Positions 7,574 through 14,511 of a stretch of DNA of 32,274 nucleotides are shown in pieces (positions within the stretch are counted from its first letter, which is position 1; every line of letters begins with the position of its first letter). The translations under genes and the position numbers were made by a program. The stretch is from an uncultured Prevotellaceae bacterium (GTDB taxonomy: Bacteria > Bacteroidota > Bacteroidia > Bacteroidales > Muribaculaceae): NCBI GenBank assembly GCA_946410125.1, contig CAMJZF010000020.1, positions 1-32,274 on the forward strand, written 5' to 3'. The notes beneath the pieces were generated by a model. It did no database searches. It was given only the letters and a program-made list of their open reading frames with translations, and had not been told where the DNA came from.

Positions 7574-9568
7574 TTACTTGATAATCACTTTCTTTCCACC
7601 TATAATATAGATTCCGGCAGGCAAGCCGTTGGTGGCTTGGTCACGGTCAACATTGTGTCGTAACATCTGTCCGTTCATGTTGTAAACGTCAACCGGACCA
7701 TTGCTGTCGTCAATGCTGATGTCCTTGACACCGGTAGTGTTGCTTACCGATACCTTGAGATCTCCAATAAGGTGAGAACGCTCGCAAGGCTCTACTGCAA
7801 TAACGTTGTCAATGGTAATTACCTCGTTGCCTCCAAAGCTGTCACCGGCTTTGACAGTTATGTTAAGCAGGTGGTTGTCGTTGGCGTTGAATTTTTGGTT
7901 GCTGCTGTTAATGATGAGAATTCTCCACTTTCCGTTCTCTATCTCATTGTAGCCAATTGTGGTGCCTTGGGTGAGATTAGCAGCACTCACCTTGTCGATG
8001 CTAAGGCCTTGTGGCATGTCGAGGTCGAGTTGCATAGTGCAATATGCTGTAGAGTTGTCAAATGCGAGACTCATGTTGTGGGTACTGCCACTCTCTATGA
8101 TAAAGTCGTCGGCAGTAAGCTTGTCGTTGTCCTCGTTAACCACCTGGTTGCGACCGGCTACGTTTTGTGTCCCGAGCAACACGTTGTAAATAGCAGTTAC
8201 GTCGGCACTGGTTACATAACCGTCGCCATTAACGTCGGCTGTTTCTTCAAAGGTGTAGTCGATGCCTAAAAGAACGTCATATACAGCTGTGACGTCGGCC
8301 GAAGTGACGTAACCGTCAAGGTTCACGTCGCCAAAGATGTTACGAATTGTCACGAGGAAGTTTTGCCATTGCAGCGCGTTGCTGTAGTCTTCAAAACTTG
8401 CTCTTGGCACATAAAGTGGAATATTGGGTTGGTCAACACCTGCCCACACGTCTTCTCCCAATTCAGGAACAGTAGTGGCCTTTGTGGTAAGCTCTTGCAA
8501 CTGTGTCATTCCTGCCATGGCATTGTCGCCAATGTAGCTTACTGTGGCAGGAATGGTGAGCTTGGTGGTTGGGACGTTGTAGAGAGCTAAACGACCTATG
8601 TGTTTTACACTGTTGCCAAGAATGTTATCATTGGTGAGTGCTGTGCCGGCAAGCATCATTTCACTTATTGTGTCGAGGCTCTCGCCGGGAATGAAAGATG
8701 ACAGGTCGGGGGCATAGTAGAAAGCTCCCTTGGCGATATTGACAGTGGCATTAGCCATCTTGGCACTCACTTGCTTGGATTGTGCGAATGCCCATTCGCC
8801 AATGTCGGTGAGAACTTGTGCCTCTTCAAAGTTGAAGTTGGCAATGCTGCTCGACACGAAGGCTTCTTTGGCTATGTGCTTGAGATTGTTGGCACCTGTG
8901 AAAGATATCTGCTGAAGATGAGTTGTGCCCTTGAAAGCACCCTCGTCGATGGCTGTGACATTCTCGCCGAGAGTGAGGCTTGTGAGGTTGTGACAACCTA
9001 AGAATGCTCTCTTGCCAATAGTAAAGCTTGTGGCTGGAGTGATAGTAGCACTGGCAAGGTGGGGTATATTGGAAAATGAAGCCTCGCCAATTGAACGAAT
9101 CGAAGTGGGCAATGTGAGCTCAATGAGGCCCGATGCCGAGAATGCGTAATCGGCTATCGAATCAAGGCCTTCGGGGAATGAGATGGATTTTAGACTGTTA
9201 CAGCCTGCAAATGCCGCCATGCCGATGGTTTGCAATGTTGTTGGCAACATTACCGAAGTGACACTCTTGTCAAAGAACGCCATTGCGGGGATGGTGTTGG
9301 GGAGATAATCTATCTCATTGGCAAATAACGGTTTTGACGTGTGAAAAGCCACAATGTTGACTTGCGAGAGGTCGAAACTGGTGACATGGTCAAGGCTGTC
9401 ATTGATAAACTTAAAGTCACGGGCATCCATCGAGCCTGTGATCTTGAGGGATGTGAAAGTCTTGTTGGAAACTAAATCGGCAAGATTTCCAGGAGTGCAA
9501 TCTACCTCTAAAGCCCAGCTTATTGTGGCAGTTGCCAAAAATGCTATAGAGAGCAATATTTTTTTCAT
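7574..9568 (-). CDS. Secreted LRR protein with dockerin-like and cohesin-like domains (LRR3)
   Basis: A 664-residue protein starting at MKKILLSIAFLATATISWA (signal peptide); the open frame extends to 9610 but the extra residues are not signal-like. The architecture matches LRR2: a module with TGSMDARDFKFINDSL, BspA-type repeats (AFAGCNSLKSISFP, YAFSASGLIELTLP), PELGEDVWAGVDQ, and a near-duplicate pair of EF-hand loops at about 411-466 (GDVNLDGYVTSADVTAVY and DVNGDGYVTSADVTAIY). A cohesin-like beta region follows (about 480-605, MSLAFDNSTAYCTMQLDLDMP), then the tail PVDVYNMNGQML to GIYIIGGKKVIIK. The two EF-hand units are much closer to each other than those in LRR2, which suggests recent duplication or conversion. 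It is first in the LRR run. T9SS export is likely; the ligand is unknown. Confidence 0.85.
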   Translation of the reverse strand: MKKILLSIAFLATATISWALEVDCTPGNLADLVSNKTFTSLKITGSMDARDFKFINDSLDHVTSFDLSQVNIVAFHTSKPLFANEIDYLPNTIPAMAFFDKSVTSVMLPTTLQTIGMAAFAGCNSLKSISFPEGLDSIADYAFSASGLIELTLPTSIRSIGEASFSNIPHLASATITPATSFTIGKRAFLGCHNLTSLTLGENVTAIDEGAFKGTTHLQQISFTGANNLKHIAKEAFVSSSIANFNFEEAQVLTDIGEWAFAQSKQVSAKMANATVNIAKGAFYYAPDLSSFIPGESLDTISEMMLAGTALTNDNILGNSVKHIGRLALYNVPTTKLTIPATVSYIGDNAMAGMTQLQELTTKATTVPELGEDVWAGVDQPNIPLYVPRASFEDYSNALQWQNFLVTIRNIFGDVNLDGYVTSADVTAVYDVLLGIDYTFEETADVNGDGYVTSADVTAIYNVLLGTQNVAGRNQVVNEDNDKLTADDFIIESGSTHNMSLAFDNSTAYCTMQLDLDMPQGLSIDKVSAANLTQGTTIGYNEIENGKWRILIINSSNQKFNANDNHLLNITVKAGDSFGGNEVITIDNVIAVEPCERSHLIGDLKVSVSNTTGVKDISIDDSNGPVDVYNMNGQMLRHNVDRDQATNGLPAGIYIIGGKKVIIK

Positions 9569-9691
9569 ATCGGTTGTTGTGTGAATTTCGTTGTTCATGT
9601 AAGGGTACAATTTCCCCTATCTTATATATAATTAAACGTATTATCTTGGTGGTTTATTATATAATCTTTAAGTCTATGATATTTTTTTAAT

Positions 9692-10234
9692 TTAAATATC
9701 GTTTATTTCAAAAAAGGAAAAATGCACCTTGCCGTAAACTCGTTGCTGCGTAAACTGTGGCAAGTGGCTGAAGTCGTTGGCTCGCGAATGTTCAACAACA
9801 ACAATTGTGCCCGGCTTAACCATCTTGCTGTTGAGAATAAGCTCCGGCAACTGTGGCAACTGCGGCAGGTCGTAGGGTGGGTCGGCAAAAATGAGGTCAA
9901 ACTTGCGTGAGCAAGAAGCAATGAACTTAAACACATCGCCCCTTATTTGTACAAGGTTTTCCTCTTTAAGCAGTTCTTTTACCTTGCGGATGAAGTTGTA
10001 CTGGGTTGATGCTTTTTCCACGCTGGTGACACTGGCGCACCCCCGCGATAGCAATTCAAAGCTTATTGCACCGGTGCCCGAGAACAGGTCGAGTGCTGTG
10101 ATGCCATCAAAGTCGACAATGTTGTTGAGGACGTTGAAGAGGTTTTCACGAGCCATGTCGGTAGTAGGGCGGGCCGTGATATTGGTAGGCACGTCAAATC
10201 GCCGACGGCCATATTTGCCGCTAATTATTCTCAT
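9692..10234 (-). CDS. rsmD: 16S rRNA (guanine(966)-N2)-methyltransferase RsmD
   Basis: A 180-residue SAM-dependent methyltransferase. It starts with MRIISGKYGRRRFDVP and has the family signature ARPTTDMARENLFNVL at 21-36. Motif I, LDLFSGTG, is at 48-55, and the catalytic FADPPYDL (DPPY at 118-121) is typical of N2-guanine and N6-adenine methylation. It modifies G966 of 16S rRNA in the small subunit. Its start lies inside the end of the DUF3822 gene (14-nt overlap), so the two are translationally linked. That pairing is familiar from other Bacteroidetes. Confidence 0.93.
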   Translation of the reverse strand: MRIISGKYGRRRFDVPTNITARPTTDMARENLFNVLNNIVDFDGITALDLFSGTGAISFELLSRGCASVTSVEKASTQYNFIRKVKELLKEENLVQIRGDVFKFIASCSRKFDLIFADPPYDLPQLPQLPELILNSKMVKPGTIVVVEHSRANDFSHLPQFTQQRVYGKVHFSFFEINDI

Positions 10235-11021
10235 AGAGTGCGAGAGTTAATAGTTTGAATGGAATATTGATGGCATCACGCCCCAATTTAAGGGCTTGTG
10301 CAGGCAAAACCTCGGGCATGGCATAGGCTATCCATTGCCTTAGCTGCTCGGCGAGCTTGGTGCGGCGAGTGTTGTCGCCACTGAGCAGTAACTTGTCGTG
10401 GCGGTTGTCAAGACTGCATGTTTTCCATGCGTTGAGCACGTAGTAGACGGCATCTTCTAAGTTTCGATGAGAGTAAGTGTTGGCCATCAGTAGCTTTCCC
10501 TGTTTAATCACAACAATGTGAAGGTCTTCATTGTCGATTGCAGCGTGCATGCATGCGGTGTCTTCGCCGTAGGCCCGGGCACAGTAGGTGGCAAGCGGTG
10601 TAAGGTGATGAAGAATGTGTGATGTGGGGAATGTGCGTCGCAGGAATGCCTCCACTCCAGTCTCTACATCACAAGCAACACTGGCACTGGTGTCGGCAAT
10701 GTGGCAGGTGAGGATGTCGCCCTCGATTTTAGTGAATGAAGATTCCATCATTTTCCTTGCCAAGTGCTCAATTTCCTGCGGTATGATCAGGAAATGCCTG
10801 GCGTGAAGCGAGATGGTAATGCGCTGGTAGTCGTTGAGCAGAAAGGGGTTGTCATAAACGGCATTCTCGATGGCTTTGCGATAATCACCTGCGGTGCCGT
10901 CGAGTGTTATTGTGCCACTCTCGATGGCTTGGTCGCTGCCATAGATGAGATAGCTCACGTCTTTAGCTGTGATGTCAAGAGCCAGAGAGCGATATTGTGA
11001 TGTGTTGAGTGTAGATTCCAT
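10221..11021 (-). CDS. DUF3822 family protein
   Basis: A 266-residue soluble protein with no signal peptide. Sequence and position identify it as DUF3822, a Bacteroidetes family that sits beside rsmD. The N-terminal half (SLALDITAKDVSYLIYG, ITISLHARHFLIIPQEI) and the C-terminal half (LHIVVIKQGKLLMANTYSHR, KLLLSGDNTRR) show two beta-rich lobes that resemble actin/hexokinase-like (ASKHA) folds such as PilM or FtsA. That fold suggestion is inference from the strand pattern; no phosphate-binding motif is obvious. The biochemical role is not known. It is probably transcribed from its own near-leaderless promoter and overlaps rsmD by 14 nt. Confidence 0.82.
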   Translation of the reverse strand: MESTLNTSQYRSLALDITAKDVSYLIYGSDQAIESGTITLDGTAGDYRKAIENAVYDNPFLLNDYQRITISLHARHFLIIPQEIEHLARKMMESSFTKIEGDILTCHIADTSASVACDVETGVEAFLRRTFPTSHILHHLTPLATYCARAYGEDTACMHAAIDNEDLHIVVIKQGKLLMANTYSHRNLEDAVYYVLNAWKTCSLDNRHDKLLLSGDNTRRTKLAEQLRQWIAYAMPEVLPAQALKLGRDAINIPFKLLTLALYENN

Positions 11022-11031
11022 ATTATGACTG

Positions 11032-11062
11032 CAAAAATAGCACTTTTTTTTGAAAAAACATA
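11032..11062 (-). promoter_or_regulatory. Promoter of the DUF3822-rsmD operon
   Basis: The minus strand reads TATTTTTG (11032-11039), a full match to TAnnTTTG, with TATG (11059-11062, 3 of 4 to the -33 TTTG) exactly 19 nt upstream. The predicted transcript starts only a few bases before the ATG at 11021. Confidence 0.55.
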
Positions 11063-11063
11063 G

Positions 11064-11098
11064 TGCCCTCTAAAAAGGTTGAGACTTTTCGGAGGGCA
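11064..11098 (-). terminator. Terminator after the small membrane protein gene
   Basis: The stem is tgccctc (11064-11070) with gagggca (11092-11098), extended inward by aaaag and ctttt. On the minus strand it is followed by a T-run (TTTTTT within 11052-11058). A second, smaller hairpin (11112-11118 with 11123-11129) lies between it and the gene. Confidence 0.7.
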
Positions 11099-11153
11099 TG
11101 TTATATTTTAGGTCTTTATCCCTAAAGACTGATATGGGTTAAATGCATGTTAT

Positions 11154-11471
11154 TTATTCCCTTCGGAACATTGCCACAATGGGTGAGAAGGCAAGAATGG
11201 CAGTGACGATGCCTGCAATGGCGAAGTAAAGCAGGTCGCGCACTGTGATGACGCTGTTGTCGTTGAAGAAGAATAGCCACAGCCAGTAGCCTACACACAC
11301 CAGAGCGGCGGCAATGTAGAAAAACCATGCGAAGTGCAGGGCACTGTTGTTCTTCTTAATGGGCAACTTGTGCATCACGCGGTGGGTAAACCACTGGTTG
11401 GGAGCGGCATCAAACGCCTCCTTCTTGAGCAATTGGCCCAGTTCAACATCTATTTTATCTTTTTTGCTCAT
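11154..11471 (-). CDS. Small two-helix membrane protein, candidate sigma-factor partner
   Basis: A 105-residue protein without a recognised family. The first 40 residues are charged and cytosolic in character (MSKKDKIDVELGQLLKKEAF, then WFTHRVMHKLP). Two hydrophobic helices follow (about 45-68, FAWFFYIAAALVCVGYWLWLF, and about 77-100), and it ends in MFRRE. It lies 56 bp downstream of an ECF sigma factor gene on the same strand. A short cytosolic N-terminus before membrane helices in that position resembles membrane anti-sigma or regulatory partners, but there is no zinc-type (HxxxCxxC) anti-sigma motif. The regulatory role is inferred only from context. Confidence 0.7.
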   Translation of the reverse strand: MSKKDKIDVELGQLLKKEAFDAAPNQWFTHRVMHKLPIKKNNSALHFAWFFYIAAALVCVGYWLWLFFFNDNSVITVRDLLYFAIAGIVTAILAFSPIVAMFRRE

Positions 11472-11527
11472 ATTTTATAATAACGTTTAGTAGTGGTGGG
11501 ATATTTCAACAGTCAACAAATTAAAAT

Positions 11528-12055
11528 CTATTTCAGCACTTGTGCCATCTTTTCTCTTGCCCTGTGCAGGTGTGACCGCAGTGTGCTTTCTTTCATACTT
11601 GTGATTGTGGCTATGTGCTTGAGCGGCAAGTCGTCGATGTAGAATAATGTGACCACAGTGCGTTCAATCTCACTCAATTGTGCCATGGCGGCTTTTACAT
11701 CCATAGCAGCCTCACTGCTGTCGCTCATCGAGGTGCTTGAAGGGGGCTCGGCAATGTTGTCAATGCCTGTGGTGGGATGCTGGCTGCGCTTGTAGTTGTA
11801 AAATTCATTATAGCCGATGCGGTAGAGCCAAGTGCCAAAGCGTGACATGCCCCGGAAACTGCGCAGTTCAATATAGGCTTTTACAAATGTGTCTTGTGAT
11901 AAATCGTCACTCAAAGATTCATCTCCCAGTGTCAAGTTCATGAAGAACCGCCTGAGCCTTGGCTGGTAGGCTTCGACCAACGTCCCGAATGCGCGCCTGT
12001 CGTCGGCAAGCATGCATCGGGAAATCAGTTTCAGCTCTTCTACTTTAGATAACAT
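11528..12055 (-). CDS. ECF-type sigma-70 family RNA polymerase sigma factor
   Basis: A 175-residue two-domain sigma factor. Region 2 spans about 20-90 (RAFGTLVEAYQPRLRRFF, DDLSQDTFVKAYIEL, RFGTWLYRIGYNEFYNYKR). Region 4 spans about 125-175 (LSEIERTVVTLFYIDDL, HIATITSMKESTLRSHLHRAREKM) with its helix-turn-helix. The DLSQDTFVKAY segment is the standard core-binding and -10 recognition region. Its neighbours are a DUF6249-like membrane protein upstream (54 bp) and a small membrane protein downstream (56 bp), probably forming one operon. The signal it answers and its target promoters are not visible, and no duplicate of an autoregulatory promoter was found. Confidence 0.92.
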   Translation of the reverse strand: MLSKVEELKLISRCMLADDRRAFGTLVEAYQPRLRRFFMNLTLGDESLSDDLSQDTFVKAYIELRSFRGMSRFGTWLYRIGYNEFYNYKRSQHPTTGIDNIAEPPSSTSMSDSSEAAMDVKAAMAQLSEIERTVVTLFYIDDLPLKHIATITSMKESTLRSHLHRAREKMAQVLK

Positions 12056-12109
12056 GGGTAGATGATTATAACCTATAAATGTTAAGGTGCGTCTATTTAT
12101 TTGATGACA

Positions 12110-13168
12110 TTATGCATCTTGGTTGAAGTGTGGAGGGGTCTCGGGCATGGGAGGCATTTCCTCGCCTTGCTGTGGCTGAGACCATTGCTGCCATTGCTGT
12201 TGTGCAGGCTGTGCTGCACCTTGCTGTGTCTGTGACTGTCCCTGCTGTGGCTGTTGGCTCCATTGCTGGTTTTGCCAGTAGTTCTTGAGGTTCTGCTGCT
12301 CCTGGTAGGCGATAAAAAGCTTGCCTAATCCAATGAATACAACTATCATCATGAGCGCTGCGATGGGAGTGCCCCCCGCAATCCAGAAGAAGAACATCAA
12401 CCCCAATCCCACGGCTGTGGTGATGAAGCCATTCCTGAAAGGAGTCCAGTCGGTTATGTTTTTCAGCGGATTTCCACTGTGATTGTTTTGCAACGGCATT
12501 CCTGCAGGCGATGCAGCTCCATTTTGAGTCATGTCATCGGTTGGCTGAATGATTTGGTTCACGTATACATTGGTGGGTTGCTGTGGCATGCGGGCAGAGT
12601 GTTTTCCATAAAACTCGTCGGGCAATGGATAGCCTGCCTGGATGGCGCGGTCAATAGTTTTGTATTTGCGACGACGGTGCAAGTAGTAGACCAGCAGCGA
12701 CAAAGCCACAATCCAGACGATGGCAATGACTAAATATTCAGTGATGTCGCGAGCCAGATTCATGCCTTCTTGTGCAAAACTGCGCTCATTGTACAACCTT
12801 TCCTTAAAAGTTTCTTTATCCTCGTCGGCTTGTGTTGTTGCGACGTCGTCGGCAGTTATATCATCGGCACTGATGAGGGTGTCGTCAAGGTGCTTGCTTA
12901 TGATGCGCCCCAGGTCGCTGATTTTCACCTTTACAGGATTCCCATCTTCGTCTTTAACAATTACACCGTCTTTGGTGATGTTAACCTTATCGGTTGCATC
13001 TTCCCATGTCTCAGGGTCGCTGGCAGGCTCATAGGCTTGCTCATCGGTTTCTTTCTCCACGCTTTGTTCGGTGGTCTCCTTCTTGGGCACAGCTTTCTTT
13101 ACTGGCTTTGCCTCGGCTGTGGCAAGAAACATCACTGCCACAAGCAATGTAAAAATAATCTTTTTCAT
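12110..13168 (-). CDS. DUF6249-like membrane protein with Gln-rich C-terminal tail
   Basis: A 352-residue protein; MKKIIFTLLVAVMFLATAEA is a signal peptide and fixes the start (the frame extends to 13237). Residues 21-120 are acidic and secreted in character. A transmembrane helix at about 150-170 (YLVIAIVWIVALSLLVYYL) is followed by HRRRKYKTIDRAIQAGYPLPDEFY, a segment I associate with DUF6249. Two more helices follow (FITTAVGLGLMFFFWIAGG and IAALMMIVVFIGLGKLFIAY). The last 60 residues are Gln/Trp/Pro-rich low complexity. It probably leads the operon with the sigma factor and the small membrane protein, which suggests an envelope sensor or regulator, but that is inferred from context. Confidence 0.78.
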   Translation of the reverse strand: MKKIIFTLLVAVMFLATAEAKPVKKAVPKKETTEQSVEKETDEQAYEPASDPETWEDATDKVNITKDGVIVKDEDGNPVKVKISDLGRIISKHLDDTLISADDITADDVATTQADEDKETFKERLYNERSFAQEGMNLARDITEYLVIAIVWIVALSLLVYYLHRRRKYKTIDRAIQAGYPLPDEFYGKHSARMPQQPTNVYVNQIIQPTDDMTQNGAASPAGMPLQNNHSGNPLKNITDWTPFRNGFITTAVGLGLMFFFWIAGGTPIAALMMIVVFIGLGKLFIAYQEQQNLKNYWQNQQWSQQPQQGQSQTQQGAAQPAQQQWQQWSQPQQGEEMPPMPETPPHFNQDA

Positions 13169-13218
13169 ATTGAGTGAGTTTTTTAGTGTGCTTAACGCTG
13201 ATTTCATGAATGTAACGT

Positions 13219-13250
13219 CAAAATTAATTGTTTTCATGCATTAGATGCAA
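13219..13250 (-). promoter_or_regulatory. Possible promoter of the DUF6249-sigma operon
   Basis: The minus strand reads TAATTTTG (13219-13226), a full match to TAnnTTTG. A TTG (13248-13250) lies 21 nt upstream, slightly longer than the usual 19. The predicted leader is about 45 nt. Confidence 0.4.
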
Positions 13251-13402
13251 TAACTCACCCAAAATGTTGCATGAAAAATATTTTTTTTTGAAAAAAAAAG
13301 AGATTATACCGATGGTGGTAGGGGCGTGCAAGCAATGGCATGTGGTGGAAGTTGGCATGATTGTTGCATAATATTAGAATTGGGTTTAAAAGATATAATG
13401 TT

Positions 13403-13591
13403 ATGAAAAAGTCGAAGATCACCAAGAGCAACGCGATGGACAAAATCATAAAGATGATTGCCCGCGATGAGCAGATGGAGCGCAATGGCGGCGGCCAGTG
13501 GGTGTCGACCCACCGTGTTCACAAGTCTAAAAAACAGTATTCACGCAACCGCTTTAAAAAAGGTACCAAGCAGGCGATGAATGATGAATGA
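13403..13591 (+). CDS. Small basic conserved hypothetical protein
   Basis: A 62-residue, strongly basic protein (MKKSKITKSNAMDKIIKMIA, then HRVHKSKKQYSRNRFKKGTK). ATG at 13403 is preferred over an in-frame ATG at 13361 because the residues it drops are AT-rich leader. Short Lys/Arg-rich proteins of this pattern (an N-terminal helix, then a HRVxKSKKxYxR core) recur in Bacteroidetes, and I recognise the type but know no function. RNA or ribosome binding would fit the charge. It is a single gene, divergent from the DUF6249 operon, and ends before a strong bidirectional terminator. Confidence 0.72.
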   Translation: MKKSKITKSNAMDKIIKMIARDEQMERNGGGQWVSTHRVHKSKKQYSRNRFKKGTKQAMNDE

Positions 13592-13633
13592 CAACAAGGC
13601 TTGGGTGATGGCTCCTTGTGTTATGCCTTTTTA

Positions 13634-13678
13634 AAAAAACAATCATCGACATGCCAACGCGTGTCGATGATTTAATTT
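13634..13678. terminator. Bidirectional terminator between the small basic gene and rpmA
   Basis: A 13-bp stem (13642-13654 with 13659-13671, one G-T pair) has a four-base loop. It is flanked by an A-run at 13633-13639 and a T-rich TTTAATTT from 13671. It serves the converging plus-strand small gene and minus-strand rplU-rpmA operon. Confidence 0.85.
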
Positions 13679-13719
13679 AGTGTCTCGATGGGCAACAAAT
13701 GCCCTGTTGAGATGATTTC

Positions 13720-13992
13720 TTAGTTTTCTTCGCTTTGTTGTGGAGCAGCCACTACATTAATGTAAGTGTGGCCTGCACGGTGCTGGAACTCAACGGTTCC
13801 GTCAACGAGTGCATAGAGGGTGTGGTCCTTGCCCATGCCTACGTTTACACCAGGACGGTTAACAGTTCCGCGCTGACGGCGGATGATGTTACCAGCTTTT
13901 GCGAATTGCCCACCAAAAAGTTTCACTCCAAGTCGCTTGCTGTGCGACTCACGTCCGTTCTTAGAACTACCTACACCTTTTTTATGTGCCAT
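13720..13992 (-). CDS. rpmA: 50S ribosomal protein L27
   Basis: A 90-residue L27. It starts [20 protein letters not shown] and contains the family-diagnostic [23 protein letters not shown] and [15 protein letters not shown] segments. It is a large-subunit protein whose N-terminus reaches toward the peptidyl-transferase centre. There is no cleavable N-terminal extension of the kind found in Firmicutes. It lies 20 bp downstream of rplU, the usual two-gene operon. Confidence 0.97.
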   Translation of the reverse strand: MAHKKGVGSSKNGRESHSKRLGVKLFGGQFAKAGNIIRRQRGTVNRPGVNVGMGKDHTLYALVDGTVEFQHRAGHTYINVVAAPQQSEEN

Positions 13993-14012
13993 AATGAAAT
14001 AGTTTTTAGGGG

Positions 14013-14333
14013 TTAAGCAATTACATCTTTAATCACGAGCTCGGTGAAGTACTGGCGATGACCGTTCAAGCGGCGATAGCCTTTGCGGCGTTTCTTCTTG
14101 AAGACAATCACGTGCTCACCCTTAACGAGTGGCTGCTTAACTTCACACACTACTTTTGCACCCTCAACGGTGGGTGCGCCAACTGTGATGGCACCGTCGG
14201 CATCCACGAGGAGAACCTTGTTGAATTCTACTGAATCGCCCTCATTCTTCTCATCGCCGAGATAATGAACAAACAATTTCTTGCCAGCTTCGGCCTTGAA
14301 CTGTTGTCCTTGAATTTCTACAATTGCGTACAT
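14013..14333 (-). CDS. rplU: 50S ribosomal protein L21
   Basis: A 106-residue L21. It starts [20 protein letters not shown] and ends with the conserved [28 protein letters not shown] region that contacts 23S rRNA. It leads the rplU-rpmA operon and is preceded by a full consensus promoter and an approximately 75-nt leader that can fold. Confidence 0.97.
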   Translation of the reverse strand: MYAIVEIQGQQFKAEAGKKLFVHYLGDEKNEGDSVEFNKVLLVDADGAITVGAPTVEGAKVVCEVKQPLVKGEHVIVFKKKRRKGYRRLNGHRQYFTELVIKDVIA

Positions 14334-14367
14334 TTAAATAATTGTATTACAAGTTATACCGTACGGC

Positions 14368-14399
14368 GGCTCCATGAAATGGAAGCACTTAGTCGAGCC
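14368..14399 (-). promoter_or_regulatory. Structured leader of rplU, possible autoregulatory site
   Basis: Between the promoter and the rplU ATG, the minus strand contains GGCTC (14395-14399), which can pair with GAGCC (14368-14372). An inner hairpin (14372-14374 with 14380-14382) competes for one base, and a palindrome ccgtacgg-like segment (14360-14367) is adjacent. Leaders of ribosomal protein operons often bind their own product; no match to a named leader family is claimed. Confidence 0.4.
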
Positions 14400-14415
14400 T
14401 TTCGGAAAATCGGTG

Positions 14416-14446
14416 CAAAGGTAGTACAAAGTTTTTAAATGACAAA
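14416..14446 (-). promoter_or_regulatory. Consensus Bacteroidetes promoter of rplU-rpmA
   Basis: The minus strand reads TTTG (14443-14446), exactly 19 nt, then TACCTTTG (14416-14423), which matches the primary sigma (SigABfr-type) consensus at every fixed position. The start should fall near 14409, giving a leader of about 75 nt. Confidence 0.88.
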
Positions 14447-14452
14447 GAGAAA

Positions 14453-14483
14453 GGGTAGAAAATTTGTAATGTATTTTCTACCC
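14453..14483 (-). terminator. Terminator of the first PorU-like gene
   Basis: A perfect 11-bp stem, gggtagaaaat (14453-14463) with attttctaccc (14473-14483), is followed on the minus strand by T-rich TTTCTCTTTG. Its tail runs directly into the -33 box of the rplU promoter, so the two elements are nearly contiguous. Confidence 0.8.
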
Positions 14484-14511
14484 CATGTTTTTCAGCTCAG
14501 TTGTTTTGGGT

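Noticed and set aside
5463-9568. Cellulosome-like system suggested by dockerin-like units
   Set aside because: There is no scaffoldin, no glycoside hydrolase and no separate cohesin array in the window; such Ca-loop pairs are common on secreted Bacteroidales proteins.
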